A DNA stretch of 64,000 bases from Enterobacteriaceae bacterium (GTDB lineage Bacteria; Pseudomonadota; Gammaproteobacteria; Enterobacterales; Enterobacteriaceae). Under the pieces are notes generated by a model. It ran no database searches and was not told where the DNA came from. It saw only the letters and a program-made list of their open reading frames with translations. The DNA is taken from contig JAISKF010000023.1 in assembly GCA_031261005.1 (NCBI GenBank), forward strand, positions 22,987 to 86,986, written 5' to 3'. Of the stretch, positions 39,571-46,453 are shown one piece after another. The translations under genes and the position numbers were made by a program. How positions within the stretch are numbered: position 1 is the first letter of the stretch; each line of letters begins with the position of its first letter.

Positions 39571-39926
39571 TGTGCGTTCTCCCGGATGATGATCTGGCCT
39601 TTCTCGCCCCATAGCTTCGTGATGCGGCAATCCCAGACGCTGGAATCATCGTCGAATAGCGCATCCATCAGCGCTTTAAGCATGTTGTCGCAATCTGGTT
39701 TTGACTGGTGAGGTTTGCCGTCGAGCTGCTCTCGTTTCTTCTTGCTCCAGCTCGTGGGCATTGGCATAACGAAGGTCACATGCGCGCCGGACTCCGGCAG
39801 ATGGATTCGACGCAGGCGAGCTTCGTCGCAAAACGCGCGGTAACGCATGACGGCCGGACGCGTTTTCCATTTGTCTGCGCGGGTCATGCGCGGTTTCCCG
39901 AGTGGTGTGATGTCGTAAATTTTCAT
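39567..39926 (-). CDS. rusA: RusA-type Holliday junction resolvase
   Basis: The 119-residue protein (E. coli RusA has 120) has the catalytic region SKPDCDN...LMDALFDDDS with the Asp residues that bind metal, and the N-terminal GKPRMTRADKW segment. It cuts Holliday junctions and branched replication intermediates. I chose ATG 39926 (MKIYDITPLG). It sits in the nin region between the YbcO-like and antiterminator genes. Confidence 0.9.
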   Translation of the reverse strand: MKIYDITPLGKPRMTRADKWKTRPAVMRYRAFCDEARLRRIHLPESGAHVTFVMPMPTSWSKKKREQLDGKPHQSKPDCDNMLKALMDALFDDDSSVWDCRITKLWGEKGQIIIRENAQ

Positions 39927-40204
39927 GCTGGCACCACCAGCCCAAGGCGGGCGATCTGGATAACCGTCAGAACGATAGCGCGGTCCATCAGCTGGCGGCG
40001 TTCTTCGCGCGATAGCTTGCTCCCGTTGTCGATGCTGTCGTGGCAGCAAACACAGATCGCCGCCGTTGCGCAATCATCGACTTTCAGGCCCATGCCTTTT
40101 CCTTCATTGCGATGCGCTACCTGCGTACCCCACGAACCGCATAACACGCACCGTTCGATCTGCCCGACAGCGGATAGCCACTTTTTGCTACGGTAGATAG
40201 CCAT
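39923..40204 (-). CDS. DUF1364 (YbcO-like) putative nuclease
   Basis: The 93-residue protein starts MAIYRSKKWLSAVGQ and has CVLCG, VAHRNEGKGMGLK and ICVCCHDSIDNG, the conserved Cys and His pattern of YbcO/DUF1364. These HNH-like nuclease-domain proteins are common next to rusA in lambdoid phages. I chose ATG 40204, which overlaps the upstream TAA as TAATG. Confidence 0.85.
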   Translation of the reverse strand: MAIYRSKKWLSAVGQIERCVLCGSWGTQVAHRNEGKGMGLKVDDCATAAICVCCHDSIDNGSKLSREERRQLMDRAIVLTVIQIARLGLVVPA

Positions 40205-40995
40205 TACGCTGCCTCCCGATACGAGGATGCCCACTGTTCAGGGGTTGGCGGAAGAACTGATTCAATGGTGTTTTTCATGATTGCGCAGCGACCACGCAAG
40301 ACGAGCGCTTTTACTTCTTTTTCACTCAAACCTTTTGAGTAATCCGCCTCCCGGATCGCCCTGGTGAGTTCAGGGTATTTTTTGTCGAACTTGGGAACGT
40401 TGCAGGCTAAGTTTGTGCTATCCGCTGTTGCTAATGGGTAATTTCCAAGCACCCTTCCATCGAGCATACGCAGACCATGAATCAGCGTCTTGAGGTTATG
40501 ACGGCAATAAATTGCCTCAAACGCTTCAGTCATACGTGCATGCCACTGACGGGTTCGAATAACTGCGAATTGACCAGAAGAACCAAAACATACTCGCGGC
40601 CAGTTACGGCATAATTCGACCAGACGATCAATGCTCTCATGCAAGTGCCATACAGGAACGGCTTTATCTTTGAACATCGAAGGAACCTGTTTTATAAGCG
40701 CATCGTTATCTTCCTCGCCGCCTTCCACAACGTCTGGAATAACGAAAAATTTAACCTTAGGGTGGTGATACCAGTTGATCAGCCATTGATAAAATTGGCC
40801 CCAATCAATAACGAGACCACGCTTCCAAGCCGAGAAAGCGCCATTATCAATCCCAACCTCTACCGCATGCTTAATTGAAGCGGCTAACTGATCTGGTCGG
40901 GCGTATGAGACAAACGCACCAGCTCCGGCTACTGCTATGCGGTGGACAGAGCCAGAGTCACCCCAAATAGGGGTTCCGTGGAAGTGAGTAATCAT
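40204..40995 (-). CDS. TGT/DpdA-like TIM-barrel protein, possible DNA base exchange
   Basis: The 263-residue protein has a run of motifs that parallel tRNA-guanine transglycosylases in order: IDNGAF (residues 49-54), VIPDVV (85-90), VWHLHE (115-120), FGSSGQF (137-143), LIHGLRM (171-177) and TADSTN (190-195), with Asp50, Asp88 and Asp192 as catalytic candidates. Phage DpdA proteins use this fold to insert 7-deazaguanines into DNA. No preQ0 synthesis gene is nearby, so a host precursor would be needed. It lies between ninB and ybcO-like genes. Family membership is inferred. Confidence 0.55.
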   Translation of the reverse strand: MITHFHGTPIWGDSGSVHRIAVAGAGAFVSYARPDQLAASIKHAVEVGIDNGAFSAWKRGLVIDWGQFYQWLINWYHHPKVKFFVIPDVVEGGEEDNDALIKQVPSMFKDKAVPVWHLHESIDRLVELCRNWPRVCFGSSGQFAVIRTRQWHARMTEAFEAIYCRHNLKTLIHGLRMLDGRVLGNYPLATADSTNLACNVPKFDKKYPELTRAIREADYSKGLSEKEVKALVLRGRCAIMKNTIESVLPPTPEQWASSYREAA

Positions 40996-41435
40996 TTGTT
41001 ACCCCAACGCTTTGCCCACTCGATTTCATTGCGGGATTGCTCGCTGAAGTTGACGCCCTGCTGGGTGCCGAACCAGTAAATTGTCTCGATGACCTCGACC
41101 ATCTGGGGGATGGTCATTTTGCTGGTGCGCTGGCCGAACATCACGACGCCGCCATCGAGACCGGGGGCCATTCGCTGTTCCTGCTTTTTGGTTTTTGCCA
41201 CCAGCGCAGTGATCAGGTCTTTCCAGTCGTCTGAGTCGTATTTATTGCCGAACCAGAGAACCTGGTCGGAAAGGTCTTTCAGTAGCGGCCACATCTTGCG
41301 GTTCTGAATGGCGGTGCGCGTCGATTCTTTGACGTCGAGAATCATCGGGCGTTTATTGTCGACCGGCAGCTGACGGATGTAGTTGATGGCGTTCTGCTTA
41401 ACGCTTTCGTTTACGAGGTGAAATTGTTGGCTCAC
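40992..41435 (-). CDS. ninB: NinB recombination protein
   Basis: The 147-residue protein (lambda NinB has 146) has RTAIQNRKMWPLLKDLSDQV, KYDSDDWKDLITALVAK, a VVMFGQRTSKMT stretch and MVEVIETIYWFGTQQGV, all typical of NinB/Orf, a recombination mediator that binds SSB and DNA. I chose the GTG at 41435, preceded by GGAGG and overlapping the stop of a 32-residue gene, over the frame's ATG at 41486. Confidence 0.9.
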   Translation of the reverse strand: MSQQFHLVNESVKQNAINYIRQLPVDNKRPMILDVKESTRTAIQNRKMWPLLKDLSDQVLWFGNKYDSDDWKDLITALVAKTKKQEQRMAPGLDGGVVMFGQRTSKMTIPQMVEVIETIYWFGTQQGVNFSEQSRNEIEWAKRWGNK

Positions 41436-41530
41436 GCGGCACCTCCGAGGAGGGTGCGCGACAGATACGACAAATCGCTGGCGCATGGTAACGTCAGACG
41501 ACTGTGTTTTAGCTGGTGGTGCTGCGCCAT
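41432..41530 (-). CDS. Small 32-residue protein coupled to ninB
   Basis: This frame (MAQHHQLKHSRLTLPCASDL...LLGGAA) starts at ATG with GGAG seven bases upstream and ends in GTGA, so its stop overlaps the ninB GTG start. That coupling argues that it is translated, though it may act mainly to deliver ribosomes to ninB. No family recognised. Confidence 0.5.
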   Translation of the reverse strand: MAQHHQLKHSRLTLPCASDLSYLSRTLLGGAA

Positions 41531-41625
41531 GGTGTTCTCCGTGGCGCGAATGTCCGGGTGTCAGTTGTTCAGGCTGACAGGGATATTATGGCTGGGCATA
41601 CAGCCAAAAGCAATTTAACGGCAAC

Positions 41626-41647
41626 AAAAAAGCCTCCGAAGAGGCTT
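41626..41647 (-). terminator. Intrinsic terminator in the nin region
   Basis: On the minus strand AGCCTC-TTCG-GAGGCT with a TTTTTT tail follows the helicase and DUF4406-like genes and precedes ninB. It is like the terminators that lambdoid phages read through with N-type antitermination. Confidence 0.85.
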
Positions 41648-41682
41648 GTATGTTATTGATTGCATTGTGACATGTCACACCA

Positions 41683-41835
41683 CTAGTTTAGTTTCATGCC
41701 AGCCACGCGTAACCCAGCATTGCGAATCACCATCGCACGGACACGACTTAACCGGCGGCGCATCGCCTCAAAATGGAATGCAGGACGGTTATATTTCGGA
41801 ATGCCGGTCATTGGCCCAGCAATGTAGATTTTCAT
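41683..41835 (-). CDS. Short DUF4406-like protein, possibly truncated
   Basis: The 50-residue frame starts MKIYIAGPMTGIPKYNRPAF, the start of DUF4406 (nucleoside deoxyribosyltransferase-like) proteins, which usually run to about 90 residues or more. After RRRLS the sequence no longer follows the family. The start overlaps the helicase stop as TGATG. It is either a shortened relative or a 5' remnant. Another frame (VKSCPCDGDSQCW...) is open across the same end. Confidence 0.5.
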   Translation of the reverse strand: MKIYIAGPMTGIPKYNRPAFHFEAMRRRLSRVRAMVIRNAGLRVAGMKLN

Positions 41836-43232
41836 CAGAAGTCCCTCTTGTTGTTGGGTCTGGCATCATTCGCTCGGCGCTTCTGCTCAGCAGCAGACTG
41901 GTCGCAGTCGTAGATCGCACCGTTGCGCTGGTCGCAGTACACAACGCCGGTCGGGCCGTGGCGGTTCAAACGTAGCAGCAGCTCGGTAGCCGCCTGATCC
42001 GCGTTTTCGTCGTATGCGCCTTCGCGGTAAATACCCACCCAGTAATCACAATCCTGCTCAATCTGACCGGTATCGCGGGAATCACTCGGCATCGGGCGTT
42101 TGTTGGTGCGCTTCTCCAGATCACGGTTCAGCTGGGTAAGCAGCACCACGATGCAGTTCAGTTCCTTCGCCAGGTTCTTAAGCCCCTTCGTAATAATCCC
42201 GTAGGCCAGGTCGTTACGGTCAGCCTTGTCGGCGGTCATCAGGGTCAGGTAGTCCACCAGCACCATGCCGACAGCGCCGCGCTCGCGTTTGATGCGACGT
42301 GACTCTGCGACGATGTGCGCCAGCGTGATCCCGGGCGTGTCGTCCACATACAGGTTTCCGGTCTGGGCCAGACGTCTACCAGCAGCAAAGGCCATTGCCA
42401 CCTGCGCATCGTCGTACCGATCGCCATAAAACACGTCGGTATTAACGCGGCTGACCTGCCCGATCATGCGTTCAACGATTTGCTTATCCGGCATTTCGAG
42501 GCTGAACATCAGCGCGGGGAGTTGTTCAACTTCGGCACAGTTGACGGCCAGTTGGCTGTAGAGCGTGGTTTTCCCCATCTTCGGGCGCGCACCGATCACC
42601 ATCAGAGCGCCTTTTACCAGACCTTTCGGCTGCAGCAGACCATCCAGCGAGCCGATCCCCGTAGACAGGCCACGCGTGGCGTCTGAGTCGCTCCAGCGCG
42701 CTTCCACCTCGTCTACCCAGTCGCCCATGACGTCAGAGAATTCACGCAGCCCCCGGCGGTTACCGGTTTTGGCATAGTCCGCGATGTCGGTGAACAGGGT
42801 CTGAATAGCGTCGAACTTCTGGCTGGTGGTCATGCCGTTGCGGGAGAACAGCAGTTCCGTGGCGCTGGTCAGCTTGTCGATGCCGTAGCGCTCCATAGCC
42901 TTCTCGCGCACCAGCATCGCGTAGTGGACGATGTTCGCCGCGCTGGGAGTGTTTTTGGATATCTCGGCCATGTAGGCGAAACCACCAGCCTGTTCGCCCA
43001 GCCCTTTCGACTCCAGCGACTCAATCAGGGTGATCAGGTCGATAGGTTTCTGGCTGGCTACCAGCTCCCGCATCTCGGCGAAGATCACCTGATGGGGCCG
43101 GATGTAGAACGACTCGGGTTTGAGCATGGACATGGCCGTCTGGCAGCGATCGCTACCGCTATCCAGCATCATGCCGCCCAGCACGCTTTGTTCCGCTTCA
43201 AGGTTCTGCGGGATCATGTTCATGTCGGTCAT
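41835..43232 (-). CDS. DnaB-type replicative helicase
   Basis: The 465-residue protein is a full DnaB-family helicase. The N-terminal domain (PQNLEAEQSVLGGMMLD) is followed by the RecA-like core with Walker A GARPKMGKTT (~residue 215), MFSLEMP and Walker B VGMVLVDYLTLM, then LTQLNRDLEKR and SRDTGQIEQDCD. Phages such as P22 carry their own helicase in place of a lambda P loader. The O-like protein encoded just upstream (overlap four bases) would load it at the origin. Confidence 0.92.
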   Translation of the reverse strand: MTDMNMIPQNLEAEQSVLGGMMLDSGSDRCQTAMSMLKPESFYIRPHQVIFAEMRELVASQKPIDLITLIESLESKGLGEQAGGFAYMAEISKNTPSAANIVHYAMLVREKAMERYGIDKLTSATELLFSRNGMTTSQKFDAIQTLFTDIADYAKTGNRRGLREFSDVMGDWVDEVEARWSDSDATRGLSTGIGSLDGLLQPKGLVKGALMVIGARPKMGKTTLYSQLAVNCAEVEQLPALMFSLEMPDKQIVERMIGQVSRVNTDVFYGDRYDDAQVAMAFAAGRRLAQTGNLYVDDTPGITLAHIVAESRRIKRERGAVGMVLVDYLTLMTADKADRNDLAYGIITKGLKNLAKELNCIVVLLTQLNRDLEKRTNKRPMPSDSRDTGQIEQDCDYWVGIYREGAYDENADQAATELLLRLNRHGPTGVVYCDQRNGAIYDCDQSAAEQKRRANDARPNNKRDF

Positions 43233-44041
43233 AGCGCCTTCTCCCTGGTTTTCAGCAGGGTGTCTGAACGCAGCAGATAATCGAAACTGGCGCGCCAGCC
43301 CCTGTCGTTTTCACCGAAGTAAAACTTAGGCGCACGCTCGGCGAACGCAGCGAAGTAATTCTCCACAGCTTCGACGGTCGGCTCTTTCAGTTCGGTCAGG
43401 AGGCGCTTGATTGCTTTGCGGCGTTTGTCGTTCAGTGCTTCCGCCAGGGGAAGACGGTCTCCCAGGGTGGAGTTGTATGCAAACATCACCGCCTGATAGT
43501 CGATTGGGGTTTTCTTTGAGACAGTTTTTTCATCCTGAATGACCTCTTCCCCCTCTGGGGGTAAGGGGGTATTTATTTTATCTTTAAAGATATCTTTTGT
43601 GTGTTCCGCTTTGGATACACTTGGTGTTCCCTGTTTGGATACATTTTTTGTTCCCGCTTTGGATACAATGTTACCAATCTGGGAACAGGTGGGTATTTTC
43701 CACTCCTGAATGTTCTTATTTGGCCCAATCATCCCGCGTTCCGAGATGAGGACTTTCATTGAAATCAGTTCGTTTTTCGCTATGTTCGCCTTCGAACGGC
43801 TGATGCGCGCCAGCTCCGCTAACTGACTATCGGCAATGCGGTCCATTTTCTTTTTGAAGCCGTACGTCTTACGGCAAACGGCATGCGCGACTTTTGCCTG
43901 ATTGCGGGTCAGGTTGGCGCCAATAAGCTCTTCGTAAAGCTGCATGGCGATCATGATGAAACCATCATCCAGATCTGCCACCTGACGCTCCACGGCCGCC
44001 AGAGACGGCCTGATTGGGGTTACTGTTGCTAGGTTACTCAC
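43229..44041 (-). CDS. Phage replication initiator (O-like)
   Basis: The 270-residue protein has the phage O N-terminal domain: DDGFIMIAMQLYEELIGANLTRNQAKVAHAVCRKTYGFKKK, then a winged-helix stretch (IADSQLAELARISRSKANIAK). The replication origin is expected inside the gene; a set of short direct repeats (TTTGGATAC) occurs near 43609-43670 and may be it. I chose the GTG at 44041 with AAGGAGG six bases upstream. Confidence 0.85.
   Translation of the reverse strand: MSNLATVTPIRPSLAAVERQVADLDDGFIMIAMQLYEELIGANLTRNQAKVAHAVCRKTYGFKKKMDRIADSQLAELARISRSKANIAKNELISMKVLISERGMIGPNKNIQEWKIPTCSQIGNIVSKAGTKNVSKQGTPSVSKAEHTKDIFKDKINTPLPPEGEEVIQDEKTVSKKTPIDYQAVMFAYNSTLGDRLPLAEALNDKRRKAIKRLLTELKEPTVEAVENYFAAFAERAPKFYFGENDRGWRASFDYLLRSDTLLKTREKAL
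43609..43672. repeat. Short direct repeats inside the O-like gene, candidate origin iterons
   Basis: The motif TTTGGATACA recurs at about 43611, 43635 and 43662, spaced 24-27 bp, each next to TGTTCC or GTTCC. In the protein they give the repeated V-S-K-x-G-T segments (VSKAGTKNVSKQGTPSVSKAE). Lambda O genes hold iterons of the origin in the same location. The repeat count and location are read directly; origin function is inferred. Confidence 0.5.
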
Positions 44042-44267
44042 GCGCACCCTCCTTGCGTTTCAACTCTTCCAGGATCGCGCGCATCTTCTCGGCCACCACG
44101 GGATTAATCGAACGCACGAAGCGGTATCGAGTAATGTTTTTATGTACAGCGGTCTGGTAATGACGGGTATTTTTTGCCATTATTCCTCCTGCAATTACTG
44201 CCGTATTTGCACCTGAAGGCCGCATGTGTTCTAGCACTGCGGCTTTCGCCTTTTTGGCTGTAGCCAT
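44034..44267 (-). CDS. Small basic phage protein of unknown function
   Basis: The 77-residue basic protein (MATAKKAKAAVLEHMRPSG start; KEGARE end) lies between cII and the O-like gene in the early leftward operon. I chose ATG 44267 over the frame's first start at 44279, since it follows the cII stop closely. It may bind nucleic acid, but no family is recognised. Confidence 0.5.
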   Translation of the reverse strand: MATAKKAKAAVLEHMRPSGANTAVIAGGIMAKNTRHYQTAVHKNITRYRFVRSINPVVAEKMRAILEELKRKEGARE

Positions 44268-44269
44268 TT

Positions 44270-44590
44270 TCAATCCCACCCCAGCGGCCCCGGTCTGGCC
44301 CGTTCGGCTTTCAGCCCGATATCAGCGAGCGTTTCCACCGATGCCAGATATTCCCGCGACACCAGCACCGCTTCCGGCGGCGCGGCCTGAATTCCCAGAA
44401 ATGCCAGTTCTTTCGCCATACTGGAGAAATGCCCCTCAGCTTTGCGCCTGCTGGCCGTCGACTCGCTGATGCCCATATGTTCGGCGTATGACTTCTGGCC
44501 CACTGACGCAAGCCGGGTGAGCAGAACGCTTTCTATCTCAACCAGATTGATAACTGGTGGGTCTAACTTTCGTGCGATTGCGTTCTCCAT
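44270..44590 (-). CDS. CII-like transcriptional activator
   Basis: The 106-residue protein has the lambda CII layout: IESVLLTRLASVGQKSYAEHMGISESTASRRK, a helix-turn-helix near residues 34-50, then a tetramerisation helix (AKELAFLGIQ). It should activate the establishment promoter for cI and int. It sits after the cro-like gene and before replication genes, as in lambda. Confidence 0.85.
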   Translation of the reverse strand: MENAIARKLDPPVINLVEIESVLLTRLASVGQKSYAEHMGISESTASRRKAEGHFSSMAKELAFLGIQAAPPEAVLVSREYLASVETLADIGLKAERARPGPLGWD

Positions 44591-44626
44591 TGGTGATAAT
44601 CCCCTCGTAAAAACATTTGCCGCTGA

Positions 44627-44872
44627 TTAAGCGGCGGCGTCGGGTGCTTTTTCCCGGTCTGGGTTTGCTGCTTGGCGCAACCATTCAGAGGTGAATTTCC
44701 CTCCAGATGCGTCAGCAAGGATCTGTGAATAATTGGTTTTCTCTGTGTATTCAGTGCGCGGTAAGGCTGCGTTCTTAACCCACTTATGAATAGCCACATT
44801 CGACAGTCCGCATAGGCGAGCTGCTGCTGTTTGGCCGCCTACAGCTTCAATAGCGAATTGCATTGGATTCAT
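44627..44872 (-). CDS. Cro-like repressor (YdaS family)
   Basis: The 81-residue protein has a helix-turn-helix (AIEAVGGQTAAARLCGLSNVAIHKWVK) of the YdaS/Cro type and is divergent from cI around a set of operators. It should repress cI and early genes for the lytic course. I chose ATG 44872 (MNPMQFA), better placed after GGAAAA than the ATG at 44884. Confidence 0.82.
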   Translation of the reverse strand: MNPMQFAIEAVGGQTAAARLCGLSNVAIHKWVKNAALPRTEYTEKTNYSQILADASGGKFTSEWLRQAANPDREKAPDAAA

Positions 44873-44891
44873 AGCGTTTTCCATTAACCAA

Positions 44892-44965
44892 ATTAACTAC
44901 GGGTTAAGATTAATTCTTAACTGACAGTTATGTCAACTTTATTCGATAATTAACGCATGGTTAAA
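44892..44965. promoter_or_regulatory. Right operator set between cro and cI (three 17-bp sites)
   Basis: Three related imperfect palindromes lie at 44892-44908 (ATTAACTACGGGTTAAG), 44916-44932 (CTTAACTGACAGTTATG) and 44949-44965 (ATTAACGCATGGTTAAA). The third overlaps the cI start codon. They share the half-site TTAAC with the sites at 46049-46089. Binding by CI and Cro is inferred from the layout. Confidence 0.75.
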
Positions 44966-45727
44966 AATGAAGATTTAAAAGAAGAGTTCTCTAAACGACT
45001 ACACACTGCATGCCTTGATGCTGGTGTAGGTGGGCGTGGACTCGCGGGAAGAATTCGCAACGCATTAAAAGCTCAAAGCATTGATGTTTCTGAACCAGGG
45101 ATCTGGAAATGGCTTAACGGCGCGGCAATTCCCGACATGACAAACATCATGGCTCTGAGTAAGTGGCTCGGCGTTTCACCAGAATGGCTTGAGTATGGTC
45201 GAGGCGAAAAAAACGCAGATAAACGATTGGCTGATGATGCACTCCCTCCCATAAGCGAGTGGGGTACAGTTGGATCTTGGGATAGGAATACCCCTCTACC
45301 AGAAGATGAGGTTGAAGTGCCGTTCTTGAAGGATATCGAATTTGCCTGCGGGGATGGGCGCGTCACAGATGAAGATTACAACGGTTTCAAGCTACGTTTT
45401 TCCAAATCAACTCTACGGCGCGTAGGTGCCAGCACTGATGGATCTGGCGTTCTGTGCTTTCCAGCCTCCGGCGATAGCATGGAACCCGTTATTCCTGATG
45501 GTGCAACCGTTGCGGTGGATACCGGAAATAAAAAAATCGTTGATGGTGAGCTGTACGCCATAAACCAGGGCGATTTGAAGCGTATCAAACAGCTGTACCG
45601 CAAGCCTGGCGGGAAGGTATTAATTCGCAGCATCAATCGCGAATATGATGACGAAGAGGCCAACGAAAACGATGTAGAAATCATCGGCTTTGTGTTCTGG
45701 TACTCGGTTTTGCGTTACCGTAGATAG
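44957..45727 (+). CDS. CI-type repressor with S24 self-cleavage domain
   Basis: The 256-residue protein has an N-terminal helix-turn-helix DNA-binding domain (residues ~15-75; ISEPGIWKWLNG-like recognition region) and a C-terminal LexA/S24 peptidase. The predicted cleavage site is Cys131-Gly132 (FACGDG), the catalytic Ser is Ser174 (SGDSMEP) and the Lys is Lys208 (DLKRI). RecA activation after DNA damage should inactivate it and induce the prophage. An operator overlaps its start codon, so it may control its own expression. Confidence 0.92.
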   Translation: MVKNEDLKEEFSKRLHTACLDAGVGGRGLAGRIRNALKAQSIDVSEPGIWKWLNGAAIPDMTNIMALSKWLGVSPEWLEYGRGEKNADKRLADDALPPISEWGTVGSWDRNTPLPEDEVEVPFLKDIEFACGDGRVTDEDYNGFKLRFSKSTLRRVGASTDGSGVLCFPASGDSMEPVIPDGATVAVDTGNKKIVDGELYAINQGDLKRIKQLYRKPGGKVLIRSINREYDDEEANENDVEIIGFVFWYSVLRYRR

Positions 45728-45731
45728 TCAT

Positions 45732-45758
45732 AATCCGGCCACTGCGCCGGATTTTTTA
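45732..45758 (+). terminator. Terminator after cI
   Basis: AATCCGGC and GCCGGATT form a stem around a short loop, followed by TTTTTA, starting five bases after the cI stop. It is a typical intrinsic terminator and can also separate the convergent gene at 45756-45980. Confidence 0.85.
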
Positions 45759-45980
45759 TATCCCTTTCCTGACGATCTCCGCAGCATCTCGATTAACCCC
45801 CTTCCCGATCACGTTCCCCGTTTCACGCCTTACCCGCTCCAGTTCTTCGACAAGGTTATCTCTGGTGATTGGTACACCAAAGGCTATAAGATTAACCACA
45901 GCCATCCCGATCGCCCCAGAAATTAACCCCGCACGCTCTTCATTAAAGCCCATAAGCACCTCCATAGCTGTTTTTTTCAT
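45756..45980 (-). CDS. Small protein of unknown function between cI and the left operators
   Basis: The 74-residue protein (MKKTAMEVLMGFNEERAG start) has one hydrophobic segment (LISGAIGMAVVNLIAFGV, residues ~19-36) and a charged C-terminal helix. It is transcribed toward cI, opposite to lambda rex genes but in the same interval, so it could be expressed in the lysogen. I chose ATG 45980, seven bases after GGAG. Confidence 0.55.
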   Translation of the reverse strand: MKKTAMEVLMGFNEERAGLISGAIGMAVVNLIAFGVPITRDNLVEELERVRRETGNVIGKGVNRDAAEIVRKGI

Positions 45981-46048
45981 CATATCACTCCACGGCTAAA
46001 AACTAAATTAACCTAATTTTCAGTTGGTTATTAACTACGCCCAAAATA

Positions 46049-46089
46049 ATTAACCATCGGTTATTGACCAAAAATAACCAACGGTTAAT
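46049..46089. promoter_or_regulatory. Left operator set (two 17-bp sites)
   Basis: ATTAACCATCGGTTATT (46049-46065) and AATAACCAACGGTTAAT (46073-46089) are palindromic sites with centres 24 bp apart, the same spacing as the first two right operators. Extra half-sites lie at 46007-46013 and 46026-46032. They precede the rightward early genes and should allow the repressor to block them. Confidence 0.75.
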
Positions 46090-46170
46090 AATCACCTCAT
46101 CCAAACAACGCATTCAAACGCGAATGCCGGGTAAAAGTTCTGGCAGCCGGGAAGACGGCAAGGGGATGAG

Positions 46171-46371
46171 ATGGCTAATTACGGCACAACGACATTACCA
46201 AGAACCAGCGTGGTACCAGGGATGCTGGTCAAGTATCAAGGCCGCACCTACCGCGCTTCAGCAAACGTAGGCAAGGGGCTGTATCTGTTCACCCTTTTTG
46301 AGCGCCTGCGGATCACCAGCGAAGAGATAGAGGTTTATCTCAACCAGCACGGAAAACCTGCCACCCATTAG
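46171..46371 (+). CDS. Small early phage protein of unknown function
   Basis: The 66-residue protein (MANYGTTTLPRTSVVPGMLV start) is beta-rich at the N-terminus (VKYQGRTYRASANVGKGLYLF) and helical at the end. It is the first gene of the rightward early operon, in the position of lambda N, but it lacks the Arg-rich motif of N proteins. The upstream region 46090-46170 has no other gene. Confidence 0.5.
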   Translation: MANYGTTTLPRTSVVPGMLVKYQGRTYRASANVGKGLYLFTLFERLRITSEEIEVYLNQHGKPATH

Positions 46372-46453
46372 CAGGGATCGGAAAACCGGATTTAACCGAA
46401 TGGTCGGCTACTAAAGCGACAGGATTGTTACACGTAAAAGTTAAGGATCAGCA

